Notes: generated from the letters alone by a model not told the origin. Shown: positions 52,514-61,443, numbered from the stretch's first letter. The stretch: DNA of 64,000 nucleotides from Aliihoeflea sp. 40Bstr573 (GCF_024105655.1 NZ_JAAAMH010000001.1:496001-560000), one strand, 5' to 3'. Translations and numbers: made by a program.

Positions 52514-53899
52514 TCAGCGGCCGTCCGGCGTGCGCGTGCCGTACCACTTGTCCTTGACCGCGTCGTAATGCTCTTCCGGATGGTGGAGCGTAACGGCCAG
52601 GCCGAGATTGGCAGCCGTCAGGCGCCCGGCCGCCGAGAGGATCGCGTAGCTCGCCACGACGACGTCGCGTTCGGAACTTGCCAGATTGATCTGGGCGTTG
52701 ATTACGTCCGCCTGCGCATTCAGCACATCGAGCGTGGTGCGCTGGCCGACGTTCCGCTCCTCGCTGACGCCGTTGAGTGCAAGCTGCGCGGCAGAGACGA
52801 GCTGTCGGTTGGCCGACGAGGCTTCACGGGCTGCGATGTACTGCGTCCACGCCGCCGTCACCGCCTGCCGCACCTGGTCGCGCGTTACGTCGACTTCGAT
52901 TCGCGCCTGGCCAAGTTGCTCCTTCGACTGGCGAACGAGACCCGACACGCGTCCGCCCTGATAGATGGGGATGGTCAGGTTGATGCCGACATTGGCCGAG
53001 TTTGTGGTCTCGGATCCCGACGTGACGCCAACACCTGGAAGACCGGAAACCTGACGATCCGTGTAGGTGGACGAGACGCCCGCCGATGCGGTGATCGACG
53101 GCAGGAGCGCGCCCTCGGCCGCCTTGACCGAGAAGCCCGCCGCATCGACGAGGTGCTGCGTCGCCAGGATCGCCGGGTGCTGAGTGGCGGCAAGCGTATA
53201 GGCGGCATCGAGGCTCGGCGGCAAAAGGTTGGTCAGCGGACCGGCGGCGTTGAGGCTGGACGGGTCTTCGCCGACGATCTGCCGATAGAGCGCGGCACTC
53301 GCCTGAACCTGCGCACGCGCGGCGGCGAGCTGCGCGATGGCCGAAGCGCGGCTCGCATCAGCCTGCGCGACGTCGGTGCGCGTGCCTTCGCCGACCTCGA
53401 AGCGCGAATTGGCGGCTCGCACCTGTTCGCCGAGGAAGTCGAGGTTGCGCTCCTGCAAGGCGGCAATCTGCCGGTCCCGGATGATGTCCATGTAGGCGCT
53501 GGCGGCATTGAACAGGATGTTCTGCTCGGTGTTGCGCAGCGATTGCTGGGACGCGCGCACATTCGCCTCGGCCGATCGGACGTTGTTCGTCGTCTGGAAG
53601 CCGTCGAACAGCGACTGCTGGATCGACACGCCGAAGGACCCTGTGAAGATGTCGGTGCCCGACTGGGTCTGGTAGTTGATCTGGCCGCTGCCGCCGACCG
53701 TGGGACGCCAGCCCGACTTGGCGATCGGCACCGTCTCATCCGTGATGCGGACACCGGCGCGGGCCGAATTCAGGCTTGCATTGTTTTCATAGGCCTTGGC
53801 CAGCGCCCCCAGGATCGTCTCAGCATTGGCCGGAAGGGCGGCCATCAATGCCGTGGAGGCAAACGCGGCAGACAACAGGAAACGGCGAATTGGGAACAC
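52514..53899 (-). CDS. tolC: TolC family outer-membrane efflux channel
   Basis: 461 residues. A signal peptide FPIRRFLLSAAFASTALMAALPANA (landmarks FPIRRFLL, LPANA) precedes two repeats of the outer-membrane efflux protein domain with long heptad helices; the SLFDGFQTTNNVRSAEANV and IYQGGRVSGLVRQSKEQL stretches mark the repeats. Acts as trimeric exit duct for type I secretion and RND pumps. GTG at 53899 is taken as start: it fixes the signal peptide, and AGGGTGG precedes it. No ATG fits without a long non-signal extension. Confidence 0.9.
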   Translation of the reverse strand: MFPIRRFLLSAAFASTALMAALPANAETILGALAKAYENNASLNSARAGVRITDETVPIAKSGWRPTVGGSGQINYQTQSGTDIFTGSFGVSIQQSLFDGFQTTNNVRSAEANVRASQQSLRNTEQNILFNAASAYMDIIRDRQIAALQERNLDFLGEQVRAANSRFEVGEGTRTDVAQADASRASAIAQLAAARAQVQASAALYRQIVGEDPSSLNAAGPLTNLLPPSLDAAYTLAATQHPAILATQHLVDAAGFSVKAAEGALLPSITASAGVSSTYTDRQVSGLPGVGVTSGSETTNSANVGINLTIPIYQGGRVSGLVRQSKEQLGQARIEVDVTRDQVRQAVTAAWTQYIAAREASSANRQLVSAAQLALNGVSEERNVGQRTTLDVLNAQADVINAQINLASSERDVVVASYAILSAAGRLTAANLGLAVTLHHPEEHYDAVKDKWYGTRTPDGR

Positions 53900-54060
53900 G
53901 AGCGACCACCCTCTCAAGATATGTGCGGAGGCCCTGGAAGGGCCGGTTCGCACAAAACCGCACAAGCGATATCCGATTCGACCGGAGACACTAGCTACAG
54001 ACTTTAGAAGATAGCGAAGAAACCCTGCCGAGAGGTTGCAGATTGGTAACAGGCTTTCGG

Positions 54061-54735
54061 TCAAAATTCGAAGGATGGAATCCGCTGGAACTCGACCAGA
54101 GGCTTGATCGCCGAATTGAACGCGCGGCGCGTGGCGATGATTCCGTTCTCTTTCAGGAACAACGTCGCCTTGCCGGCATTGCCGTGGCCGAGGACGGCGA
54201 CCAGACGCCCGCCCTCTTTCATCTGGTCAAAAAGCGAGGTCGGAATCTCATCGACTGCCCCCTCGATGACGATCACGTCGAAAGGCGCCTCGGAAGGAAG
54301 CCCTTCGGCAAGCGCACCTTCGACAACGGCAACATTGTCGAAGCCGAGCCGGCTGAGGGTGTCGGTCGCCGCAGCCGCGAGATCCGGATCGCTTTCGAGA
54401 GCGATCACCGAACTGCCGATCCGCGACAGGATGGCCGCCGAATAGCCGGTGCCAGCTCCCACGTCGAGGATGAAGTCATCCGGGCGTATCTCTGCGAGTT
54501 GCAGGAGCTTTCCAAACGGCGACGGCTCCATCAGGAAGCGCGCGGGCGCATCCTTGCGCGCCGGCGCGATTTCGATGTCTTCGTCGATATAGGCGAGCGA
54601 TTTTTTGCGGCCTGGGACAAATTCCTCGCGCGCAACGCTCGCCATGGCATCGAGCACGGCAACGTCCGAAACGTCGGTGGTGCGCAACTGCCCGTCGACC
54701 ATCTTGCGTCGCTGCACTGCATAATCGGAAGTCAT
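54061..54735 (-). CDS. pcm: Protein-L-isoaspartate O-methyltransferase family
   Basis: 224 residues. SAM-binding motif LDVGAGTGYSAAIL (motif I), followed by VIALESDPDLAAAA and the C-terminal GGRLVAVLGHG. The N-terminal MVDGQLRTTDVSDVAVLDAM is the conserved PCMT opening. Members repair isoaspartyl residues, but alphaproteobacterial forms near tolC have not all been shown to do so. Start at 54735 (MTSDYAVQ). It lies upstream of tolC on the same strand, so the two could be co-transcribed. Confidence 0.85.
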   Translation of the reverse strand: MTSDYAVQRRKMVDGQLRTTDVSDVAVLDAMASVAREEFVPGRKKSLAYIDEDIEIAPARKDAPARFLMEPSPFGKLLQLAEIRPDDFILDVGAGTGYSAAILSRIGSSVIALESDPDLAAAATDTLSRLGFDNVAVVEGALAEGLPSEAPFDVIVIEGAVDEIPTSLFDQMKEGGRLVAVLGHGNAGKATLFLKENGIIATRRAFNSAIKPLVEFQRIPSFEF

Positions 54736-54812
54736 GGCCGCCCTGCCCGCGCTAACATTGCCGCATCGCGGCGCCTGCATTCACGCCCTGCGGGCGCATC
54801 GTGGCGCGCCAG

Positions 54813-54886
54813 TGGAGGCCTCGCCCGGAATCGAACCGGGGTGCAAGGATTTGCAGTCCTCTGCGTAACCACTCCGCCACGAGGCC
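54813..54886 (-). tRNA. tRNA-Cys (anticodon GCA)
   Basis: Acceptor ggcctcg pairs with cgaggcc, anticodon stem gagga/tcctt around loop ctgcaaa gives GCA, T-loop ggttcgattcc, encoded CCA. Confidence 0.96.
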
Positions 54887-54976
54887 ATCCGGGCGTCGCG
54901 CCCTGGCGATCCATTAGGTTGGGCCGCGCCCGCCTGTCAACTGGTGAGTTGTCGTTTGCCCCTGCCCCAAGGACAA

Positions 54977-55264
54977 TCACTGACCCCGATCGCGCCGCCC
55001 GTTGCGGCTGCGCCACCAGACGGTTGAGCGGCGGCGCCAGCGGCGAACCATCGCGAACTCGTAGGAGAGCACCAAAATGCCGAGCGGCACCATCCAGAAG
55101 CCCAAAATCGGCAGGAAGCCGAAGACGCCGCCTACCAGCAGAAGAAAACCGATCGAAATCCGCAACAGGCGGGACTGCGGCAGCGGAATGTGCCGACCGA
55201 ACAGCGAAATGCGTTGCTGGAATTCAGGTTCGCCCATCGGCGCGTCCTCAAGGGTGCGTATCAT
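54977..55264 (-). CDS. Small membrane protein, PGPGW-like, function unknown
   Basis: 95 residues from the ATG at 55264. One long hydrophobic region, RISIGFLLLVGGVFGFLPIL then FWMVPLGILVLSYEFAM, suggests two close membrane helices; LPILGFWMVPLG resembles the PGPGW-type small transmembrane family. The C-terminus is very basic (VRRWRRRSTVWWRSRNGRRD). Start codons at 55273, 55264 and 55237 are all possible; 55237 has a GAGG 8 nt upstream. Encoded alone between two tRNA genes. Confidence 0.6.
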   Translation of the reverse strand: MIRTLEDAPMGEPEFQQRISLFGRHIPLPQSRLLRISIGFLLLVGGVFGFLPILGFWMVPLGILVLSYEFAMVRRWRRRSTVWWRSRNGRRDRGQ

Positions 55265-55392
55265 TTCTCTCATCTAGGATAGATTGGGGCAGTTTCGGGG
55301 CTAACCCCCGAATTCCGCTGGCAAAGTTCCGCATCGTAACGCCCTTTGCGCCGGATCGATCCACTTTTGATGGCGTTTTTGGCACGATCCGC

Positions 55393-55421
55393 TTTGCAAA
55401 TCGAAAAACTGTTTGCTATAG
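55393..55421 (+). promoter_or_regulatory. Candidate promoter of tRNA-Asn
   Basis: TTTGCA (55393-55398) and CTATAG (55416-55421) with a 17-nt spacer, about 25 nt before the tRNA. Confidence 0.4.
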
Positions 55422-55446
55422 GCACGCTCGTTCTCACGAGCATCGT

Positions 55447-55521
55447 TCCCCGGTAGCTCAGTGGTAGAGCAACCGGCTGTTAACCGGTTGGTCGCTGGTT
55501 CGAATCCGGCCCGGGGAGCCA
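55447..55521 (+). tRNA. tRNA-Asn (anticodon GTT), likely integration site
   Basis: Acceptor tccccgg pairs perfectly with ccgggga, anticodon stem ccggc... around loop ctgttaa gives GTT, T-loop ggttcgaatcc, encoded CCA. A phage-like element starts directly behind it, so the 3' part of this tRNA is the probable attachment core. Confidence 0.96.
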
Positions 55522-55522
55522 G

Positions 55523-55618
55523 CCTTTCCAAGGACTTAGCGCAGGTCTGGAAAGGTACAAAAATCCAAAAGGTACGGCATAGGTACGGATGGCGGTTTCG
55601 CTAGGCGGTTAGGTACGC
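55523..55618. repeat. Attachment-proximal inverted repeat and four AGGTAC boxes
   Basis: Right behind tRNA-Asn, cctttcca (55523-55530) and tggaaagg (55548-55555) form an 8-bp inverted repeat. AGGTAC boxes follow at 55553, 55570, 55581 and 55611, the middle two being AGGTACGG. Short direct repeats next to an attachment core are typical of integrase arm or excisionase sites; the assignment is inference. Confidence 0.5.
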
Positions 55619-56112
55619 TCTGCCCGTCTCTCCGCGTTCGCGAGCATTCGGCATTTTTGGCTGCAATGTTTGCCGTTTGGCCTTTGTGCGAATGGCGTTC
55701 CGCATCGTTCGCACGTCATTTTCGGTTTCCATTTCAACGCGCGGACGGCAAGCCCGGACTTCGCCCGGCAGCGTGGGCTGCAGTATTTCTGACGCGCATT
55801 GTGGCCGTTGAAGTCGTCGCCACAGATCTGGCATGTGCCGGGAAACCGGGTGCGCCGAACCTCATGGCAGGCGCGTTGTTGGCATAGGTTGCTGCAATAG
55901 ATGGCTTTCGAGTTCTTCTCGACGGATATCTCGCCAGTGCAGTGCGCACATTTGCGACCGCGCTTGGCCTCGCGAATCGCCGCCTTCTGGATATCGGCAT
56001 AGTCGGCCATGAAACATTCGTAGCTGCAGAAAACCGCATCCGCCCTCTTGCCCTCAAGGGATGCTCCGCAGCGCGGGCATTCGGGGCCTTTGAGATCGTC
56101 CAGCGTCAACAT
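55609..56112 (-). CDS. Protein with four zinc-ribbon-like CxxC/CSxxC units, element-encoded
   Basis: 167 residues made almost wholly of four related units: CPRCGASL...FCSYEC, CAHCTGEI...YCSNLC, CQICGDDF...YCSPRC and CERCGTPF...HCSQKC. Each pairs a CxxC knuckle with a CSxxC knuckle, suggesting four zinc sites. The rest is basic, compatible with nucleic-acid binding. It is the last gene before tRNA-Asn, starting inside the end of the gene at 56106-56642 (7-nt overlap). No known family name can be given; it may be accessory cargo or a regulator. Confidence 0.65.
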   Translation of the reverse strand: MLTLDDLKGPECPRCGASLEGKRADAVFCSYECFMADYADIQKAAIREAKRGRKCAHCTGEISVEKNSKAIYCSNLCQQRACHEVRRTRFPGTCQICGDDFNGHNARQKYCSPRCRAKSGLAVRALKWKPKMTCERCGTPFAQRPNGKHCSQKCRMLANAERRAERT

Positions 56113-56642
56113 TTCGCGCGGCTTCCGTATTGCACCACGCGGTCATAAGCGACGGCTTCCTCGGCTTCGCGGACGGCAGAGACAAAGCCGTGATGCGCGT
56201 TGGCGCAGATCGAACTGCAGAACTTGCGGTGATCGCCTTCAAGCGGGCCATGGCAGCGAACGCACCGGGTGCGCTCGATAAGGGCGCCGCCGCCATTCTG
56301 CACATATTCGGGCTGGCCTTCCGCCCATGTCGGCCGACGAGCGCCAATGCGGCGCAAGGCTTCCTCGACGATATCGGCAGCGAGTAGATCGGCTTCCTGC
56401 CAGCGCCAGCTATTGAGACAGAGCCGCGTTCGGATGGCGTGACGGCAAGTCGCCTCGAATGCGAAGGGCGATGCTTCGCCAGATTTCAGGACGGTGGCGA
56501 CGAGATCGACGAGATGGCGCCGCTTGTCGCGATTGATCTTGCGAACCTTGGGCTTGGCAGCGACGGCAACGGTGTTGTTCGTCTGCCATGCCCGTTGAAT
56601 GCCTAGAAGCCGGCGGCGGGTCGCCTCGTCCATGTAGAGCAT
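56106..56642 (-). CDS. Element-encoded protein with one C-terminal zinc-ribbon unit
   Basis: 178 residues. The N-terminal part is basic and helical (KPKVRKINRDKRRHLVDLVA), the middle resembles a helical domain (NSWRWQEADLLAADIVEEAL), and the C-terminus carries one zinc-ribbon unit CVRCHGPLEGDHRKFCSSIC, similar to those in the next gene. The start overlaps nothing, 4 nt after portal. Function unknown; sharing of the CxxC/CSxxC unit with its neighbour suggests a related job. Confidence 0.65.
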   Translation of the reverse strand: MLYMDEATRRRLLGIQRAWQTNNTVAVAAKPKVRKINRDKRRHLVDLVATVLKSGEASPFAFEATCRHAIRTRLCLNSWRWQEADLLAADIVEEALRRIGARRPTWAEGQPEYVQNGGGALIERTRCVRCHGPLEGDHRKFCSSICANAHHGFVSAVREAEEAVAYDRVVQYGSRAKC

Positions 56643-56646
56643 CGCA

Positions 56647-57708
56647 TTACTCCGCCCAATCGATGAACTGCATCGCGTCCTTTACGGTCGCGGGGTCCAG
56701 TCCAGCCTCCTTTGCGGTTGCCATCGCCTGCAGCATTGTCGAGACGGCGCGGGCCTTGCCGCCGTGGTCGAATGCCTGCATCGGCCGCACCACGTCGATC
56801 GCGACCTCGCTGCCGATCTTGTCGGTCACTTCCTCGGCCATGATGTTGGCGATCGGCTGCAGAACAAGCTGCGCCAGGTGCCGCTGCGCTTCCCGCACAA
56901 GCGGGCCGGTGGTCGCGGGGTTCACCAGACCGGGCAGGACGCCGAAGACGCCGTAGACCTCTCCCTTGGCGCTTGTGAGCAGCTTGTCGGCTAGGGTGCG
57001 CTGCAGATCGGGCGATAGCTGATCTGGCGACTTGCCGAGTTGCGGGTGCATCCCTGCCCCGACCGATTGCGCTACGCCCTCGATGACGAGCGTTGCGCCA
57101 CGGCGCCCGCGAAAGCCGGCCCGCATCGCGGCCATGTCGTCGGCCGTGCCTTCGGGAACCGGGACGATCTGCGAACCTAGCGGCGCCTCGCGAAAGACAT
57201 CGCGCAAGGCGGTTTCGACTTCCTCCAGCAATTCCGCCGACAGGCGAGCGCGGCGCAAGGGTGCTGATCCGGCCCATGGCGTTGACGGGTCGACGCCGAT
57301 GCGAAAGTGCAGGACTTCGGCCGCAAGCGCGGTCTGGGATCGACCGCCGCCGATTTCCGGGACGCTGATGCGATAGGCGCGCGGTTCGCCGAACCTCGTC
57401 GACATATCCCAATCGGTTGCCGGGATGAGCCGATCGGCGATCAGGAAGACGACTTCGCCGCGCAAGGCCAGCGAGCGCGCCGTCATCGCCATGGTGCGAC
57501 GGGTCAGAAGATCGGTGCCGGTCACGTCCGCAAGCGCTAGGCCGCTTTCCCAGAGCGAGACAGAGGTTTGAACCGCTGCCGTGATCTCGGCGAGACCGGA
57601 ATGTCCGCTGATCCAGCTTTCGCGCGCCGCCATCAGCGCGGCGGTGTAGCCGACCGGGACAGAGCGGGTTTCGACGGGCTTGCGCCGGAAGATGTCGAGC
57701 ATTCCCAT
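56647..57708 (-). CDS. Phage portal protein
   Basis: 353 residues, on the short side for the HK97-type portal family (often about 380-430). Features that fit: MLDIFRRKP start, helical ALRDVFREAPLGSQIVPVPE, VIEGVAQSVGAGMHPQLGKS with the following DLQRTLADKLLTSAKGEVYG (landmark KGEVYGVFGVLPGLV), and a C-terminal long helix. Forms the dodecameric ring through which DNA enters the head. Here it follows protease and capsid instead of preceding them. Adjacent prohead protease ends at 57709, the next base. Confidence 0.85.
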   Translation of the reverse strand: MGMLDIFRRKPVETRSVPVGYTAALMAARESWISGHSGLAEITAAVQTSVSLWESGLALADVTGTDLLTRRTMAMTARSLALRGEVVFLIADRLIPATDWDMSTRFGEPRAYRISVPEIGGGRSQTALAAEVLHFRIGVDPSTPWAGSAPLRRARLSAELLEEVETALRDVFREAPLGSQIVPVPEGTADDMAAMRAGFRGRRGATLVIEGVAQSVGAGMHPQLGKSPDQLSPDLQRTLADKLLTSAKGEVYGVFGVLPGLVNPATTGPLVREAQRHLAQLVLQPIANIMAEEVTDKIGSEVAIDVVRPMQAFDHGGKARAVSTMLQAMATAKEAGLDPATVKDAMQFIDWAE

Positions 57709-58257
57709 TTACAGCCTCCAGCGATTGAGCGGGTGGAAAGATGACAAGTTGTCGTCTTTTGCGGCGTCCCAGCTTCGCGCCTCGATCTGCGCGGCGGGAT
57801 AGGCCGGGCGGGTGACGGCGCTGATCTCGAACAGCGCCGCCGCCGTGACGGTGCGCAGCAAGCCCTTTGAGCGACGTTCGATCCGTTCGCCGCCGGAGCG
57901 GACGCGGAAGCCGGGCGACAGGCCGCGAATGAGACCGGCGGCATGAGCGGCAAGGAAGTCACGCGCCCATGATGTCGAGCCGTCGATCGTGGCCTCGATC
58001 GTGAGCGCCTGATCGGTGTCGGAAAGCTGCAGGGTGCCGGCCGCGCGGGACGCGAGCGGCTTGTTGTAATCGTGACCGGAAAGCAGGTGAATGTCTTCGC
58101 CCGCTTCGATCCGGCCCGCGAAGGCGCGAGGGGCGACGACTTCAAGCCGCCCCTCTGCCAGTTCGGTTTCGACGCCATAGGGGAACGTCGCGCGAAGGTG
58201 GGTTGCCCCGCCCTCGGTGCGCAGTTCCAATGCGCCGTGCGACGATCCCCAGAGCAT
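57709..58257 (-). CDS. HK97-family prohead protease
   Basis: 182 residues from MLWGSSHGALELR. Contains EVVAPRAFAGRIEAGEDIHL, LLSGHDYNKPLASRAAGTLQ with the catalytic His in the GHDYNKPL box, and the Ser/acid part in GLSPGFRVRSGGE; ITRPAYPAAQIEAR matches the end (VTRPAYPAAQIEAR). Cleaves scaffold and capsid delta domains during head maturation. Start shares one base with the capsid stop (TAATG), so it is translationally coupled to capsid. Confidence 0.88.
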   Translation of the reverse strand: MLWGSSHGALELRTEGGATHLRATFPYGVETELAEGRLEVVAPRAFAGRIEAGEDIHLLSGHDYNKPLASRAAGTLQLSDTDQALTIEATIDGSTSWARDFLAAHAAGLIRGLSPGFRVRSGGERIERRSKGLLRTVTAAALFEISAVTRPAYPAAQIEARSWDAAKDDNLSSFHPLNRWRL

Positions 58258-59498
58258 TATGGCGTGACCTCGCCGATGCCGGTCAGGATGCGCGTCTGCA
58301 GGCCGCGCGGAACGGTAAAGTCCGCCGTGACCAGACCAGTGAGGACAAGGGCGCCAGAAGCCGCTTTTGTGTAAACGTCCCTGATCAAATCGACGCCGCC
58401 ATATACGCCGAGCACGCCGGGCGGAACGCCCTGAACATTCGCCGTCATGATGGCCGTTTCTGCCGGGATCACATTGGAAATCGCCGGGGTGCCGACATGC
58501 TTCGTCAGGCGATCCCACTCGCTGACGGCCGTGCCGGTGATAAGCGCCTCGTCGAGTTCGGCCCAGATCGTCGGATCAAACGCCAGATTGACCTGTGACG
58601 CTGCCGAGATCGCGTTGGCGGTCATGAAGGCGACGACTTCGGCCCGGAACGCGGCCCAGGTTGCGGTGGAGCCGACTGCCGTGGACGCGATGCCGTAGGT
58701 TGCCGCGCCGGGGATGATGCCGAGCGGTTCGCCTGCAGCGCCAGAACCATTGACGACGACACGATCAAGTTCGGCGCCGATGACCGCATTCAGATCGCGA
58801 CGGATGGCCGCTTCCAGCCCTTCGCCCGACTGCTTTAGCGCCTTGCGGCTGATGACCATTTGCGCGCCGCCGGTGTGATCGGGGTTCAAGCTGCGCTCGG
58901 CAGTCTGATATTCCGATGCCGCGCCGACATTGGCGAGTTCATTCGCCTGCCATCCGAAGACCGCGCCGGCGGTCGCTACCGGGAAGGCGAGTTCGCCGGA
59001 CACGATGTTGATCGACTGGATACCCAGTTTCGACGCCACGGAAGACGGGAACAGCCGATCGATGATCGGGCGGATAGACTTCGGGTTCGGAACGTCCGCC
59101 GCGACGGTCTCGCCAGCGCGGGTTTCCAGAGCCGCAAGCGGGATCGGGATGCCCTGATAGCCGCCCTTCGCCCGCATTTCCTCGACGATTTCCCGCGTCG
59201 CACCTTCAAGCGCCCGACCTTCATCAAGCGCAAACGCGACCTGACGCAGTTCGAACTTTCCGACCAGTTCCGACCATTCACGATCCGAACGGGTTTCGAG
59301 ATCAGCGCCAGCGTCGCGCCGTTCCTGATCTTCGCTGATCAGCGCCGCTCGGTAACGTTGCTCCAGCACTCCATATTCCTTGTCCAGATCGGACATGGAT
59401 CGCAGTTCTGTTTCGTCCGGCTTGTCCTTACCGACCAACGCCGCCAGTTGCTGACGCACTTCGCTCTGACGCTTCTGAATTTTCACGGATTCCAGCAT
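58257..59498 (-). CDS. Phage major capsid protein, HK97 fold
   Basis: 413 residues starting MLESVKIQKRQSEVRQQLAA, a coiled-coil delta-like region to about residue 105, then the HK97 core: RPIIDRLFPSSVASKLGIQS, the substrate-rich QMVISRKALKQSGEGLEAAI, ELDRVVVNGSGAAGEPLGII and the end LQTRILTGIGEVTP. The GSGAAGEPLGI block is typical of HK97-like coats. Start at 59498 was chosen from an AAAGGAGAA about 6 nt upstream. The HNH gene overlaps its start by 16 nt. Confidence 0.9.
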   Translation of the reverse strand: MLESVKIQKRQSEVRQQLAALVGKDKPDETELRSMSDLDKEYGVLEQRYRAALISEDQERRDAGADLETRSDREWSELVGKFELRQVAFALDEGRALEGATREIVEEMRAKGGYQGIPIPLAALETRAGETVAADVPNPKSIRPIIDRLFPSSVASKLGIQSINIVSGELAFPVATAGAVFGWQANELANVGAASEYQTAERSLNPDHTGGAQMVISRKALKQSGEGLEAAIRRDLNAVIGAELDRVVVNGSGAAGEPLGIIPGAATYGIASTAVGSTATWAAFRAEVVAFMTANAISAASQVNLAFDPTIWAELDEALITGTAVSEWDRLTKHVGTPAISNVIPAETAIMTANVQGVPPGVLGVYGGVDLIRDVYTKAASGALVLTGLVTADFTVPRGLQTRILTGIGEVTP

Positions 59499-59851
59499 GT
59501 CATTTTCTCCTTTGCCGATGCCGGGGTTGCGTTTCCCGTCGCCAATTCGGCAACGGCATTCGCCCAATCGTCACGATCGGGACTTTCGAAGACAGGCGAC
59601 CAGCCCACCTCGATCCGGGTTTTCGCGGAATGGCAGCGCGAGCAGCGGGTCGCGAGATTGTCCGCCGCGAATGCAAGGTCCGGCCGGCTGCGAACCGCCT
59701 TCACATGATCGATCTCAAGGCGCCCGCGCCGGGTGCCGCAATCGACACAAGCCCAGCCGTCGCGCTCTAGGATTTCATGGCGAAGGACTTGCCAGCGCTT
59801 CGTTCGCGTCACGCGGCGGGAGTGGCGCTTATAGTCGTCGATCACAGCCAT
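59483..59851 (-). CDS. HNH endonuclease, packaging-associated
   Basis: 122 residues. C35/C38 zinc knuckle, D48-H49 (LEIDHVKAVRS), N65 and the C70-C73-H74 group (CSRCHSAK) define an HNH nuclease of the phage type found next to terminases. Such enzymes assist TerL in cos cleavage. It overlaps TerL by 10 nt and the capsid gene by 16 nt. Confidence 0.9.
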   Translation of the reverse strand: MAVIDDYKRHSRRVTRTKRWQVLRHEILERDGWACVDCGTRRGRLEIDHVKAVRSRPDLAFAADNLATRCSRCHSAKTRIEVGWSPVFESPDRDDWANAVAELATGNATPASAKEKMTCWNP

Positions 59852-61443
59852 TCGAGCCTCGCTTTCCGGGCCGGTGCAGCCTTGCGGCGCTGCCCTTCGG
59901 CGACGGCCAGGATCGATGCGGAAATGGCGTCGATGCGTCCCAAACTGCGCATCTTCGTCACCTTGGCATTCAAGGCGTCATCAACGACGACGAGCGCATC
60001 GGCGGCAGCGGATCGGAGTAGCAGCGAGGGTGTCGTCGCGATTTCGCCATCGAAGACCGCCTTCCGGAAGCCCTCGACATCCTGCCCGCCATCGCGGAAG
60101 CCTTGGCCGCGAAAGACAATCGGGACGCGAATGCCGGCCGCTGCCATGGCGTCCATCAATTCGGCCTGCCGGTAACGGTCACACACAATCGCGCGGACAT
60201 CGGCATCGCGGACAAGATCGTCCCAAATTCTGCGCAGCCACGGCCCGACCTGAACCGTGCTTTCGCCGGTGGTGAGCAGTTCGCCGCGATCGGCCATCTG
60301 CAGATAGCGATCCTTCACGCCGTCAGCTTCGCCGCGATCAGCAAGGCCGGGCTTTTGAGGGAATGCGCCCTGCACCTCCAAGCGGCCGGTGCGATACCAG
60401 TAGAGCGCGACGGCCGACATGCTGCGCGATCCGCCAAGGTCCAGCCCGACAATGCACTCGCCTTCGCGCGGTGGCATCTCGCCGACCTCGCAAGATTGCC
60501 ACTCGTCAGCTGTGATCAGTTGGGCTTTGCCGACATCCGAGACACGCTGATTCAGGCTGTAGAGCCGGAAGCCGGTGAGCGCCTGCCCGCCGCGCTGGAT
60601 TGCAACGCGAGCTTGTTCCTGCAGCCATTCGAGCGAGGGACCGATGCCGAACTCGGAACCGGGGTTAGCGGCCTTCAAGCCGTCGAGATCGTCCGCCGGC
60701 ATTCCGAGCGGCGCCCGGCATTCGATGATGAAGGAATGCGGCGGCGGGGAGTCGAGCATCTGCGAAAACGGGTGCGTGTCGTCGCTGGCGCTTGTCGAGA
60801 TGACGATCGTCTTCGCCTGCCTCTTGCCGGCGGACGTCTCAAGCGCGGAATGAAGCTGCATCCCCTTTTCGGGGTGCCAGTGGCCGAACTCGTCTTCGAT
60901 GATCAGTGTCGGCGACAAGCCCAACAGGTTCTTGGCGTCCGCCGCAACTGCGCGGATCATGCCGTCGCCATCGCCTTCGTAGCTGATTTCTAGTCTCGGC
61001 GCTTGCCGGAACGTGAAGCGGGCTTGTTCCTCGGCGGGCATCAAGCCGACGATGGCCTGCACATATTCCCATGAAATCCGGGCTTGTTCTTTCACGCGGG
61101 CGGCGATGATGGCCTGCCGGCGCGGCTGCGGGTCGCTGATGCCCATGACATGCGCCAGCGCCAGCGCGGCGGAAATCATCGACTTGCCTTGGCCGCGACC
61201 AACGGAAAGCATCGCCGTCATGATGTCGACGTCGAGCAGGCCGCGAATGAACTTCTCTTGGAAGGGCGCGAGATCAAAGTTTTGGCCGTGCAACGGGCCT
61301 TCGGGAATACGCAGAGATCGGATGAATGCGACGGTGCGATCGGCAACGTCTTCGGAACGCGCGCAAAAGTCAGTCCGCCGCCGGTCCCCCTGTTTCGAGG
61401 ATTTCCGGGCATTGGGACCAGATGACGACTTGCGCTTCGTCAT
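59842..61443 (-). CDS. Terminase large subunit (TerL)
   Basis: 533 residues. ATPase domain: Walker A GRGQGKS at 82-88, Walker B TLIIEDE with D184-E185, and coupling motif STSAS near 217-221. Nuclease domain: D335 in GLDLGGSRS, D422 in IVCDRYRQ and D505 in GRIDAIS give a plausible metal triad. Translocates DNA into proheads. No small terminase is recognisable in the window. Its start overlaps the connector stop by 4 nt. Confidence 0.92.
   Translation of the reverse strand: MTKRKSSSGPNARKSSKQGDRRRTDFCARSEDVADRTVAFIRSLRIPEGPLHGQNFDLAPFQEKFIRGLLDVDIMTAMLSVGRGQGKSMISAALALAHVMGISDPQPRRQAIIAARVKEQARISWEYVQAIVGLMPAEEQARFTFRQAPRLEISYEGDGDGMIRAVAADAKNLLGLSPTLIIEDEFGHWHPEKGMQLHSALETSAGKRQAKTIVISTSASDDTHPFSQMLDSPPPHSFIIECRAPLGMPADDLDGLKAANPGSEFGIGPSLEWLQEQARVAIQRGGQALTGFRLYSLNQRVSDVGKAQLITADEWQSCEVGEMPPREGECIVGLDLGGSRSMSAVALYWYRTGRLEVQGAFPQKPGLADRGEADGVKDRYLQMADRGELLTTGESTVQVGPWLRRIWDDLVRDADVRAIVCDRYRQAELMDAMAAAGIRVPIVFRGQGFRDGGQDVEGFRKAVFDGEIATTPSLLLRSAAADALVVVDDALNAKVTKMRSLGRIDAISASILAVAEGQRRKAAPARKARLEWL

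Noticed and set aside
55553-55618. CRISPR-like array from the AGGTAC boxes
   Set aside because: Repeats are only 6-8 bp with irregular 11-30 bp spacing and no cas genes. No CRISPR array was seen anywhere in the window.
56647-61443. Gene transfer agent cluster
   Set aside because: Alphaproteobacterial gene transfer agents carry TerL-portal-protease-capsid followed by tail genes. This order and the absence of tails do not fit, and the element sits at a tRNA.
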